Below, piece after piece: positions 7,443-15,451 of a DNA stretch of 28,313 nt. Source of the DNA: a virus; the IMG/VR virus record IMGVR_UViG_3300007276_000222, positions 1-28,313 of that record; one strand, 5' to 3'. The translations under genes and the position numbers were made by a program. The notes below the pieces were generated by a model. That model was not told the DNA's origin. It worked only from the letters and a program-made list of their open reading frames with translations, and searched no databases. Numbering within the stretch: position 1 is the first letter of the stretch; each line of letters begins with the position of its first letter.

Positions 7443-7694
7443 ATGGAATTCACTAGGATAGAGATACTAGGGGCACTAGGGGTGTTGATGACAGTCATAA
7501 CATCCTTATGGTTCCTACTAAACTCATATATAAAGAAAGATGCCGCAAAGCTCGAGAAATTCGAGATGATGCATGACATTAACCAGAAACAAATAGTAGA
7601 CATGACTGGGGATTATAGGGAACTTAAGGGCAGGGTACATTCAGTGGAAACACTAAGCAGATCTGTTCTAGACGAAATACGGAATTTAAGGTGA
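7443..7694 (+). CDS. Single-TM protein with coiled-coil tail (holin accessory or spanin-like)
   Basis: 83 residues from the ATG at 7443, immediately after the preceding stop. Seen: one membrane helix at about 8-29, then a charged heptad-rich helix (32-83) with repeated Lys/Glu/Leu. An N-terminal anchor followed by a coiled coil resembles XhlA-like hemolysin/holin-associated proteins and i-spanins of the Rz type. It lacks any lipoprotein partner nested in another frame, which argues against a classical Rz/Rz1 pair. The next gene also encodes a membrane protein, so together they may form a second lysis or membrane module inside the head cluster. The ribosome site is weak; coupling to the upstream gene is likely. 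Confidence 0.6.
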   Translation: MEFTRIEILGALGVLMTVITSLWFLLNSYIKKDAAKLEKFEMMHDINQKQIVDMTGDYRELKGRVHSVETLSRSVLDEIRNLR

Positions 7695-7699
7695 ACAAA

Positions 7700-8128
7700 A
7701 TGACAGATGTATTATCAGGGGGATTAACTGTCCTAACGATTTTATTAGGAATAGCAGTAGTAGTGCATTGGGGGCAATCAGCAGCCAACGCAATAACAAG
7801 TGATAAGAAATTAACGAGTGAACAATGGTTGATATTAGGCGTAGTGATAGCTTTTATTGGACAAACATTAGATAATACTTATTGGTTAATCACGTGGACA
7901 GCCCACTACTTTGATAACGCATCACCATTAAGTGACTTTTTATTTGAACATGGCACATTAGTTAACATACCATTCAGACAAATATGCGGTATTGTAGCAG
8001 CATACTGCCATGTATACGCAGCAGTTCAGCTCGATAAAACTAAAACATACAAATTTAAATCATACATACTACTAGCATCGGCTGCTGGTTTAGCATTTAG
8101 TGCAGCCATGGTATTCTTCAAGGTGTAA
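7700..8128 (+). CDS. Polytopic membrane protein, unknown
   Basis: 142 residues from the ATG at 7700, with AAGG about 8 nt upstream; a GTG at 7691 is in frame but overlaps that site. Seen: four hydrophobic segments at about 7-23, 42-62, 88-110 and 121-140, with a polar loop containing the motif TLDNTYWLITW between the second and third. No family recognised with confidence. The small size and the position after a TM-coiled-coil gene suit a holin or an inner-membrane protein needed for DNA entry. The stop is 2 nt before the next start, so the genes are co-translated. Confidence 0.55.
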   Translation: MTDVLSGGLTVLTILLGIAVVVHWGQSAANAITSDKKLTSEQWLILGVVIAFIGQTLDNTYWLITWTAHYFDNASPLSDFLFEHGTLVNIPFRQICGIVAAYCHVYAAVQLDKTKTYKFKSYILLASAAGLAFSAAMVFFKV

Positions 8129-8130
8129 AC

Positions 8131-8343
8131 ATGAGTAAAACAACTAAAAGTTCAAAAAAGAATAAGCACAAAAGTATCGAAAAGGTTGGAATAAAAGAAG
8201 TGCCCTCTAGAGCAGAAGAAAGTATAAAAATAGGCGATATTGTTAACAATAGCTGGAAAATTATACATATCTACGAAGATGGCAGGTTTTTAGTTTCAAA
8301 CAAAGATTGCGCTAAGGTAATCGAAACTTCAGATATTAAGTAA
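8131..8343 (+). CDS. Small basic protein, function unknown
   Basis: 70 residues, ATG with AAGGTG 5-6 nt upstream, 2 nt after the previous stop. The first 20 residues are very lysine-rich and the rest looks like a small beta domain (IGDIVNNSWKIIHIYEDGRF). It is the last gene before a strong terminator. No family recognised; a nucleic-acid-binding or structural accessory role is possible but unsupported. Confidence 0.5.
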   Translation: MSKTTKSSKKNKHKSIEKVGIKEVPSRAEESIKIGDIVNNSWKIIHIYEDGRFLVSNKDCAKVIETSDIK

Positions 8344-8349
8344 TAGAAT

Positions 8350-8388
8350 CACTAACGGTACATACAACACACTGTTAGTGGTTTTCTT
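8350..8388 (+). terminator. Intrinsic terminator ahead of the MuF-polymerase gene
   Basis: Left arm CACTAACGGT (8350-8359), 11-nt loop, right arm ACTGTTAGTG (8371-8380): ten pairs with one G-T wobble, followed by GTTTTCTTAT. It ends the portal-to-8343 group only 42 nt before the 8431 start, so the giant gene depends on read-through or its own promoter in a very short gap. Confidence 0.85.
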
Positions 8389-8430
8389 ATACACTAATTT
8401 TAAATATACCTACATAACGGGAGGCTCCAT

Positions 8431-11400
8431 ATGCCAAGCATCAATGATAAGATTTATGACCGCACTGTAGACCACTCGTCAATGGTAAGGCTCAACGAAG
8501 AGAACGTCCAAACAGATACCAAGCGTATAATTAGACGCCATCGTACTCGTCTGACTAAACAACTATCCGCAGGCAATTCCGTAGATAGAACTCGTACAAT
8601 GAAAGACATCATCCACCCTGAAGTCACACGTTTCACATCGGAGATGAACACTCACCTAGTAGGTGGTATGGAGGACTACGGATTAACCGAAGTAGACTTC
8701 ACTACAAACAATTTAAATAAAGCTATTGGTAAGTATGCAAACATACGTAGACCAGGAGCTACAAAGGTACTAGCTGAAATAGTAGGGGTTAACGTTAGAG
8801 GTGATGGTAATCTCGCTCAACGTATACAAAGCCTAGGCAGCGGCGAACTTACCAGGATGCAGACAGCAATCAACACAGGTCTGTCTAAGGGTTTATCGAA
8901 TAGCGAAATAATCCGTAACGTGGTAGGGAAGACTAGACTGACAGAGGCTCACGCTTCCGCTCTAGTACGTACCTCTATAACAAGAACACAAACGGTTGCA
9001 CAGCTAAATGTGCTTAAAGAAAACCGTGAAATTATGAAAGGTATTAGATTTACAGCGGTATTAGATAGCCGTACTTCTTCGATCTGTGCTCACCATGACG
9101 GTAAGGTTTACGATATTGATGATACCCGATTCATACCACCACTCCATTGGCGATGTCGTAGTACTCTGGTTCCGGTGTTAAAGTCACATAGTGAATTACT
9201 AACTAGTGCCTCTCCTGATATCAAGAAGGACGTGTTAAAGGGATTAAAGGCTTCCCAAGTGGCAAACCTTAACGGGGTGGCTCCTTCTAAAGAAGATTAC
9301 GGTACTTGGTTAAAAAGACAAAAACAAGAAGTAAAAATTAGACACTTCCAAGGCGATATACGAAAGGTAGAACTTTTCGATAATGGTCAATTACCTATAG
9401 AAAGTTTTACTACCTCAAGTGGTAAACCGCTTTCCTTAACTGCATTACGCCGACTGGATAATAAGAACACAAATACTACGCCAGTTAGACAAAAAGTGTT
9501 GAGCTCTAATGTAGTTAACGCGCTAGCAATCAACGCAGGCAGGCCCTCCTCCCTTATAAGAAGTGCAGCAGTTGAAGATGAACTACGCTTATTCTTTAGA
9601 GCAGAGGCTCACAATGTACACTCTAATCTGTCCCTGACAGACTTCCGGGGTACTTCGGTTCCTGGTAAGAAAGGTACAAGACGTAGAGCCAACAACCAGT
9701 TCGATGAGAGAAACACAGGCGTTGACCCTTTGACAGGTGAGACTAAATCGACTCTCGTTTATGATCCTGATTTTAAAGTACTACAAGAGCGTATGGATTA
9801 CCTAGACACTTCTAAGCTACTAAGTCAAGACCAAAAGAACTTTATTAAACGATTTGCACTGTCTATGGAAAATGATGGAGTCTCTGTCAATCAGCAATCC
9901 GTTATCATTGAGAACCTACGTGTTGTCATGGAGCGATTCGCTAAGGATAAGAAACCATGGGATAACCTTGCTGCGGTATTAAGAGCAGAGCTTAAAAACT
10001 CTGTTGTCAACGTATCCAGGGTACTAGACAGACGTTCTCGTTCTCGTTCACAGGTCTATAAGTTTGGAGCTAGCGGGGAAGATGCAAAGATACAAATAAT
10101 GGGTGAATGGACTACTTTCAATGAGATAGCTGAGAGAACTCTAAAGAACCAAAGATATGTAACTAACTGGGCAGCAACAGAAGGGATTGGTCTAGCAAGA
10201 AAAAGCTACTTAGGTGGTCGTTCTCCTTTGCGAAATTATTTTCCAAAGCTACCCAACATTCTACCAAAGTTCCCTGATGCGAAAGCTATCATTATTAAAG
10301 AAATTGAAAAGATACCTTTTGGTAAAGCGTTTGTGCGTAGATGGAAAGGTATACCTTCTGATAGTGCTATCACCAAATTCCTACAAGCAGGTACTGAGCG
10401 AAAGCGCAGGTTCCTAGATTTGGAGTGGTGGTATACTAAGAAGAAGGCTGACTTCATACAAGAATCAGCAACTCCTGAGTTTATAAAAGATAGAACTAAG
10501 CTAATGTCTGAGATTATGAAAGACGTTGCTACAGGTCAATCTTCTGACTATGATAGTCTTTCTATACAAATAGGTAAGAAGCTACATGAAGCAGAAGTAA
10601 GAGACTGGGAAGTATTCTTTAAAGCTCCTACTCTTGGTGAATACCATAAAATGGGTTCTAACATTCTCACTGGTCTAAAGGCACAAGGTAAAATCAAAGT
10701 AGGATTACGAGGTGTAACCCGCAGAGGTGTTATCGATTTAGATAGTGGACGTAATGAGATAGGTTCATTTAAAGACACTATAGCTAGAGAGGTACAAATA
10801 GTAGACCCTACTATGCTCAAGTTACAACGAGCTAACCGTGAGCTTATCTATTCAAGACGGATAGGTATAATTAAAGAACAAGACCGTTTAGTTGTTAAGG
10901 CAGGCGAGAAGAAGTTTTTCGATACCCGTGGTAACAAGACTGATGTTAGCGTCATCACACGTAAGGCTGGTGGTAACTACGAAAAGAACCTTGTTGATAA
11001 AGATTTTTCTGAAATGCTCAATCACGTAATGGATGCTGAGTGGGAAGTAGATACAGACTTCGCAGGCTTCTTTGATGACCTGGCGCACTTTCGTGACCCT
11101 AGAGGTCAAGTAGCTAAGTATGATGAGCTTAATAGCTTTCGTAAAGTTATATTACAACGTGGTGAGCAAGGCATGGGTATGATGCAATCTTTAAGGTGGC
11201 ATTTACAAAACAAAACATCATGGCGCACTTGGGCTCAGATAGATGGACGTGGACGAGTTTACACCCAGGGTTATTTACATCCTGCTGGTGGTGAGTTTGT
11301 TCGACCTTTCTTAAACACCAAAATAGCCAAGAATATTAATGAATCAGTTTTACTAGAATTAAAAATACAATTAGGTAACCTAACAGGCGAAGCATTCAGT

Positions 11401-12882
11401 GTTTTAACTAACGAAGGAAGATTAGCTTCATTTGCTGCCAGAGAGAAACAACTGCGAGAGATCGGAGAGCTATTGTTATCTAAAACTCAAAGACAGGGTC
11501 GCATCAGACAGTTTCTGGAGCATCCCCTAGTTAGAGAGATTGAAGCAGAAGAATTACCTAAATTAGCCAGATTCGCATTAGAGTACACTCGTATCCACAA
11601 TCATGTAGATGGCGATTTCACTAATGTTAAAAAGCTAAGAACGTATAAGACACAACTCGGTAATGAAAACGATGCATCAGCATCTGGAGCACAGTTAATA
11701 GCGTTATCCACTAGGGATAGAGCGTTAGCCGAAGCTTCCAATGTACTTGCGACTGGTCGTAAGAATCGTTTATATGACCTTGTAGCAGAAAGAACAATGT
11801 CTGACCCTCGATTTAGGGCTATAAACCCTATTGGTAATGACATCGACTTTGGTGACCTTGCAAAAGGAGCTAAGGGACAATCGATGGTTGCATTTTATGG
11901 GGCAGGACAAGCAACACAGGCAGCAGCTATAGAAGGTAAACTAGCTAAAATACTCACCAAGAAAGACTATGTAGTCATATCAGGGGCTGAACTCCGTGAG
12001 TTTAATCGGTCCATAGATAGTGCCATTAAGAAAGCAGATGGTGATAAAGCTACACAAGTATCTGCCTCTCTAAAAGAATTAAAAAGAGAAGCAAACTATG
12101 CTATCAACAACAACGCACCTATCGGAAACAAGCTCCTTGCTATGGCACAGGACATGCATCCCGATTCTGCTGTATTTGTTAGCAAGTTGACCAACGTCAA
12201 GGGCGGCTTAATCGGACCTAATCAGTTCAAGAAAGTTGCTGAAATAATGAGTGGGCATTTGAAAGATATTGCTCCTGTTACAGAAAAGTTTGTATCATTC
12301 TGGAAAGACGTTGCGAAAGTATACATCACGGAATCCAAAGAGGTTGATATCCCTTGGGTCACGATGGATGGTAAACTTTTATTTCAACGCTATAGACCCG
12401 TTGTTCAAGAAAGGATCGAATTTACTGACCCTGTAACTGGACGAAAGGTTTCAAATATCTACGAAGATACTATAACCGATAGCAAGTTTATCGGTAAGCA
12501 GTCTATTATAGGAGCTCGTAGTGGTTTAGGAGTAAACGGCAATCATATGAATGATGCTACAATCGTAAGGAAATTCCATTTATGGGGCAAGAAGAATCGT
12601 ATTCTGACTGCAACTATTCACGATGGTTTCTTTACAAACCTTGCTGACTCTGTTGACGCTAAATTCGCATTACGTGATATTTATGCTGATGCAATAGACG
12701 GTGAATCTCTCCTAAACACTTTAAAGGCAATGAGAAAAAGAGGACTCTCTGAGGAATCTTACCGAATGCTCTTAGCGAAAGCAGAAGCAGACGGCTTACT
12801 GAACAGTAAAAATGGCATTACTGCCAAAGAAATACGTGCTAAAATCCCTGATGGTTGGGATTGGTATGGCATCGGACCGTGA
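8431..12882 (+). CDS. MuF (SPP1 gp7-like) head protein fused to T7/N4-type single-subunit RNA polymerase
   Basis: 1483 residues, ATG with GGGAGG 6 nt upstream, one uninterrupted frame. N-terminus: MuF domain at about 150-250 with FTAVLDSRTSSIC (C219, H221) and the signature PPLHWRCRS (H239, C242), typical of minor head proteins bound at the portal. Residues about 260-650 are an unassigned helical linker. The C-terminal half aligns by eye with T7 RNA polymerase: LN-x6-W-x-V at 863-873 (T7 helix before the palm), DGRGRVY 938-944 (T7 D421-Y427; R942 for R425), DASASGAQ from D1081 (D537), K1148-x7-Y1156-G (K631/Y639), WVTMDG 1309-1314, NHMNDA around H1372 (H784), and IHDGF with H1397/D1398 (H811/D812). 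All catalytic residues are kept. The A-B gap is shorter (67 versus 94 residues) and B-C longer (250 versus 181) than in T7. Probable packaged virion RNA polymerase. It lies between portal/terminator and scaffold, the normal MuF position. Confidence 0.9.
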   Translation: MPSINDKIYDRTVDHSSMVRLNEENVQTDTKRIIRRHRTRLTKQLSAGNSVDRTRTMKDIIHPEVTRFTSEMNTHLVGGMEDYGLTEVDFTTNNLNKAIGKYANIRRPGATKVLAEIVGVNVRGDGNLAQRIQSLGSGELTRMQTAINTGLSKGLSNSEIIRNVVGKTRLTEAHASALVRTSITRTQTVAQLNVLKENREIMKGIRFTAVLDSRTSSICAHHDGKVYDIDDTRFIPPLHWRCRSTLVPVLKSHSELLTSASPDIKKDVLKGLKASQVANLNGVAPSKEDYGTWLKRQKQEVKIRHFQGDIRKVELFDNGQLPIESFTTSSGKPLSLTALRRLDNKNTNTTPVRQKVLSSNVVNALAINAGRPSSLIRSAAVEDELRLFFRAEAHNVHSNLSLTDFRGTSVPGKKGTRRRANNQFDERNTGVDPLTGETKSTLVYDPDFKVLQERMDYLDTSKLLSQDQKNFIKRFALSMENDGVSVNQQSVIIENLRVVMERFAKDKKPWDNLAAVLRAELKNSVVNVSRVLDRRSRSRSQVYKFGASGEDAKIQIMGEWTTFNEIAERTLKNQRYVTNWAATEGIGLARKSYLGGRSPLRNYFPKLPNILPKFPDAKAIIIKEIEKIPFGKAFVRRWKGIPSDSAITKFLQAGTERKRRFLDLEWWYTKKKADFIQESATPEFIKDRTKLMSEIMKDVATGQSSDYDSLSIQIGKKLHEAEVRDWEVFFKAPTLGEYHKMGSNILTGLKAQGKIKVGLRGVTRRGVIDLDSGRNEIGSFKDTIAREVQIVDPTMLKLQRANRELIYSRRIGIIKEQDRLVVKAGEKKFFDTRGNKTDVSVITRKAGGNYEKNLVDKDFSEMLNHVMDAEWEVDTDFAGFFDDLAHFRDPRGQVAKYDELNSFRKVILQRGEQGMGMMQSLRWHLQNKTSWRTWAQIDGRGRVYTQGYLHPAGGEFVRPFLNTKIAKNINESVLLELKIQLGNLTGEAFSVLTNEGRLASFAAREKQLREIGELLLSKTQRQGRIRQFLEHPLVREIEAEELPKLARFALEYTRIHNHVDGDFTNVKKLRTYKTQLGNENDASASGAQLIALSTRDRALAEASNVLATGRKNRLYDLVAERTMSDPRFRAINPIGNDIDFGDLAKGAKGQSMVAFYGAGQATQAAAIEGKLAKILTKKDYVVISGAELREFNRSIDSAIKKADGDKATQVSASLKELKREANYAINNNAPIGNKLLAMAQDMHPDSAVFVSKLTNVKGGLIGPNQFKKVAEIMSGHLKDIAPVTEKFVSFWKDVAKVYITESKEVDIPWVTMDGKLLFQRYRPVVQERIEFTDPVTGRKVSNIYEDTITDSKFIGKQSIIGARSGLGVNGNHMNDATIVRKFHLWGKKNRILTATIHDGFFTNLADSVDAKFALRDIYADAIDGESLLNTLKAMRKRGLSEESYRMLLAKAEADGLLNSKNGITAKEIRAKIPDGWDWYGIGP

Positions 12883-12891
12883 GGAGGTTGT

Positions 12892-12930
12892 ATGTTTTAT
12901 GTGTACTTGCACATAACAATCTACGATTAG
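12892..12930 (+). CDS. Possible 12-residue leader peptide
   Basis: ATG at 12892 has a near-consensus AGGAGG (12882-12887) overlapping the stop of the polymerase gene, and encodes MFYVYLHITIYD then TAG. A perfect 7-bp stem TTATGTG/CACATAA (12897-12903 with 12910-12916) lies within it. The unusually strong ribosome site with no longer frame suggests a translated leader or a decayed gene start; it may simply be chance. Confidence 0.3.
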   Translation: MFYVYLHITIYD

Positions 12931-12978
12931 GTATCCAAAGATACAAATCAACTTTTTAAAAAACTCTTAACTAGAAAA

Positions 12979-13015
12979 GGCTGTGTCCTTCTCTAACAAC
13001 AATCGGGCTGTGCCC
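12979..13015 (+). repeat. Repeated GGCTGTGYCC hairpin elements ahead of the scaffold gene
   Basis: GGCTGTGTCC at 12979-12988 and GGCTGTGCCC at 13006-13015 are 27 bp apart. Each can fold on a TGT loop; the second is a perfect 4-bp stem GGGC-TGT-GCCC (13005-13015) abutting the AGGAG ribosome site of the scaffold gene. It could tune translation of the scaffold, or mark a promoter. Confidence 0.4.
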
Positions 13016-13028
13016 AGGAGCAACAATT

Positions 13029-13682
13029 ATGGATAACGATAATATGAATGAAAATAACGAAGCAAACCAAGCATCTGCTTTAGACTCTGAAGAACTACAA
13101 AAAATCATCCAAGCAAAAGTGGATGAAGAGCTTGCTAGTATCAAAGAGAAACTAAACAGCGCTTACTCTCAACGTGATGAAGCTATACAAAAGTCTGTTT
13201 CTTTTGAAGAAGAAAAGAGACTTAGCGCGATAGCTCAACTAGAAGAAGATGGTAAGCACAAAGAAGCATCTGACATGAAGCTTACAGAAATTACTGCTAA
13301 ATTGGCAGCAAGAGACAAACAGATCGTTGAGTTAACACGAGACGGTGCTGTACGTAGTGCTCTTAAGGGCTTAGACTTCCGTAACGATACAGCAGCAGAA
13401 TTTGCCTATCGGGACGTGGTATCTCAATTAACACAAAATGAGAATGGTCAGTGGGTGCATAAAACTGGCGCTTCTGTTAAGGATTTCATTGACAGTTTCC
13501 GTAAGGACGATGATAAAGAGTTCTTATTTAAACCAAAGCAATCTTCTGGAACAGGACAAGCAGCAATGCAATCCCCAACTGGAAGTTTCGACACTAACAA
13601 ATCACTAGCAGAAATGACTACTGAAGAGATAATGACAGCAGCAGCTGCAGGACATCTTGACGGTAGTGGCAAGTGGTTGTAA
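13029..13682 (+). CDS. Capsid scaffolding protein
   Basis: 217 residues, ATG with AGGAG 9 nt upstream. Seen: a Asn/Glu-rich start, a long charged coiled coil (about 20-105, with repeated KIIQAKVDEEL and EEEKRLSAIAQLEE-like heptads), a small ordered part (about 108-160), and a Gly/Ser/Thr-rich linker leading to a short acidic helix and a C-terminal GSGKWL tail. This is the usual build of HK97-fold scaffolds, whose C-terminus binds the coat. It sits directly before the major capsid gene. No maturation protease is seen in the window, so scaffold is more likely to exit intact than be cleaved by a phage protease encoded here. Confidence 0.85.
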   Translation: MDNDNMNENNEANQASALDSEELQKIIQAKVDEELASIKEKLNSAYSQRDEAIQKSVSFEEEKRLSAIAQLEEDGKHKEASDMKLTEITAKLAARDKQIVELTRDGAVRSALKGLDFRNDTAAEFAYRDVVSQLTQNENGQWVHKTGASVKDFIDSFRKDDDKEFLFKPKQSSGTGQAAMQSPTGSFDTNKSLAEMTTEEIMTAAAAGHLDGSGKWL

Positions 13683-13726
13683 TAACCCAACTAACTTTAC
13701 TTTTAATTTATTAAGGCATTATAAAA

Positions 13727-14911
13727 ATGGCAATTTCTTCAAGTGCATTCGGCACATTAAATAAAGCAATCTCAGCTTACTCAGATGAGATGTATACTCG
13801 TGCAAAGAAAATCGTATCAACTTCGATTATCGGTCAAGACGCACAAATCAAAGCAGACGGTGAAGACTTCATCGGTCAAGTTCGCTTCTACAAGCCACTT
13901 GGCGCATACGCAGTAGGTGGCGTTAACGCTACTGAAAACGTTGCTGGTTCTAACAATGCAGTTGTTAACGTAGCTAGCCAAGATGAAAATCATGGTGGCA
14001 CTACTAACATCCAAACTGAAGTACAGACTTACATCAAAACTGTCCGTACTCACGGTGCTAACGAATATTTAGTTCAAAGTGTTATCTCTGGCGAAGACGG
14101 CTTAGCCAAGATCGCTCGTGACTTCGCTGAAACTCGTGCTGAAGATGAAGATCAATCATTACGTAGCTGTTTAGCTGGTGTTATGAACACTGAGCTTAAA
14201 ACTGCTAACGACTTGGCAGGTTCTACCTACTCAGAAGCCTTCGCTGGCAACTCTGTAGATGGTGACAACTCTAAAGCTTTCGCTTACGTTGCTGCTTCAA
14301 GCGACACTGTTGGTACTGGTTCTAGCTTAGAAGGCTTAGTAGATTTAACTGCTAGCTCTCCTGGACAACGTGTTGAACATTTAATTCGCGCTATGGGTGC
14401 ATGGTCTGACTACACTCCAGATTTCGTATACTTAGTAGTTTCTCCTGAAGTTTACCTAGATATCAAAGTTGCCAACTTAGTTGATGACGAACGTATCACT
14501 GATGGTAACATCTCTTTTGAAACTTTATTAGGCGGTGTTATTCGCGTAATCGTTTCTCGCAACTTCGGCCAAGGCCTAGGCGCAGTAACTCACGCAGCAC
14601 TTTCTGGTGTTACTTCTATCACAACTGCTAAAGTATCTTACATGATGCTTCCTGGTTCTATCTTCATGCACAGCACAAGCATTGCTAACCCTGTTGCTAT
14701 GGATCGTAACGAGAGCGTAGGTTCTGGTTCTGGCCGTACTACAGCTTGGTACCGTTGGGGCTATGTTATGCATGCACGTGGTTACAGCTTCGCTGGTACT
14801 CAAGATGCTTTCGCTACTAACGCTTCATATGCTGGTACTGCTGCGACTCCTACTTGGACTCGTAAAGTTGACCTTCTTAACCTTGGTATCTTACCAATTT
14901 TCCACGCCTAA
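13727..14911 (+). CDS. Major capsid protein (HK97-like)
   Basis: 394 residues, ATG with TAAGG 9-10 nt upstream. The position straight after the scaffold, the size, the Ala/Gly/Thr/Val-rich composition and the strongly biased codon choice (many ggt, gct, cgt, aac) indicate a very abundant structural protein. The N-terminus (ISAYSDEMYTRAKKIVS) is helical, and the centre has the alternating beta and loop pattern of coat proteins (QTYIKTVRTHGANEYLVQS; FVYLVVSPEVYLDIKVAN). The fold is inferred from context; there is no obvious propeptide or cleavage site. Confidence 0.9.
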   Translation: MAISSSAFGTLNKAISAYSDEMYTRAKKIVSTSIIGQDAQIKADGEDFIGQVRFYKPLGAYAVGGVNATENVAGSNNAVVNVASQDENHGGTTNIQTEVQTYIKTVRTHGANEYLVQSVISGEDGLAKIARDFAETRAEDEDQSLRSCLAGVMNTELKTANDLAGSTYSEAFAGNSVDGDNSKAFAYVAASSDTVGTGSSLEGLVDLTASSPGQRVEHLIRAMGAWSDYTPDFVYLVVSPEVYLDIKVANLVDDERITDGNISFETLLGGVIRVIVSRNFGQGLGAVTHAALSGVTSITTAKVSYMMLPGSIFMHSTSIANPVAMDRNESVGSGSGRTTAWYRWGYVMHARGYSFAGTQDAFATNASYAGTAATPTWTRKVDLLNLGILPIFHA

Positions 14912-14932
14912 TCAAACTAAGAGGTAATTGTT

Positions 14933-15448
14933 ATGTCATTAATAAAAGGCACTAACTCATATATAACATTGAGTGAAGCGGACAGTTACTTTGAGGACCG
15001 ATTAGATGCTGCTGCTTGGTTGAACGCAGATTTTGGATCACAAGAACAGGCTTTAGTGACTGCCACACGTACTCTCGATGAGATGCATTGGCAAGGAAGT
15101 GCAGTAAGTGCTTCCCAAGCTTTAGCCTTCCCCCGTATTGGAGCCTTCCGAGATGACTCGCGAGGTTCTAGAATAGCGTTTACATCAACCTACACTTTTA
15201 GTGAGGAAGATGAAGTAGAAGTAGACTTGAAGAGAGACATTCGTTTAATTAGGCAAGCAGCTTTCGAGTTAGCTTATCACTTGTTAAACAACGATGGACT
15301 CTTAGATTCTACTGGTGAAATAACGGATATAAAAGTTGGACCTATTTCTTTAAAAGATATTAGTGCTCCAGCTAGCATCCCTCGTACAGTAAGACGAGCA
15401 ATTGAACCTATGCTTCAAAACGCAGGGAACTCTTGGTGGGGGTATTAA
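14933..15448 (+). CDS. Head-tail adaptor, DnaT-like family neck protein
   Basis: 171 residues, ATG with AAGAGG upstream. Seen: the family pattern SYITLSEADSYF near the start (9-20), then AAWL, ALVTATRTLDEMHWQG (about 40-55) and SQALAFPR (about 60-68), as in phage proteins named putative DnaT-like ssDNA-binding proteins. In siphovirus neck clusters these occupy the adaptor (gp6/gp15-like) position after the capsid gene and form the ring joining portal to stopper. The DnaT label is historical; the neck role fits context better. Ends in NSWWGY. Confidence 0.8.
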   Translation: MSLIKGTNSYITLSEADSYFEDRLDAAAWLNADFGSQEQALVTATRTLDEMHWQGSAVSASQALAFPRIGAFRDDSRGSRIAFTSTYTFSEEDEVEVDLKRDIRLIRQAAFELAYHLLNNDGLLDSTGEITDIKVGPISLKDISAPASIPRTVRRAIEPMLQNAGNSWWGY

Positions 15449-15451
15449 ATT

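Noticed and set aside
10214-10417. 67-codon + strand ORF in another frame inside the MuF-polymerase gene
   Set aside because: No convincing ribosome site and no family features; considered because nested genes are possible, but the main frame explains the region.
8431-12882. MuF polymorphic toxin (ADP-ribosyltransferase, nuclease or similar C-terminal toxin)
   Set aside because: The C-terminal half contains an ordered set of RNA polymerase motifs in the correct sequence, and no immunity-like gene with a good match follows.
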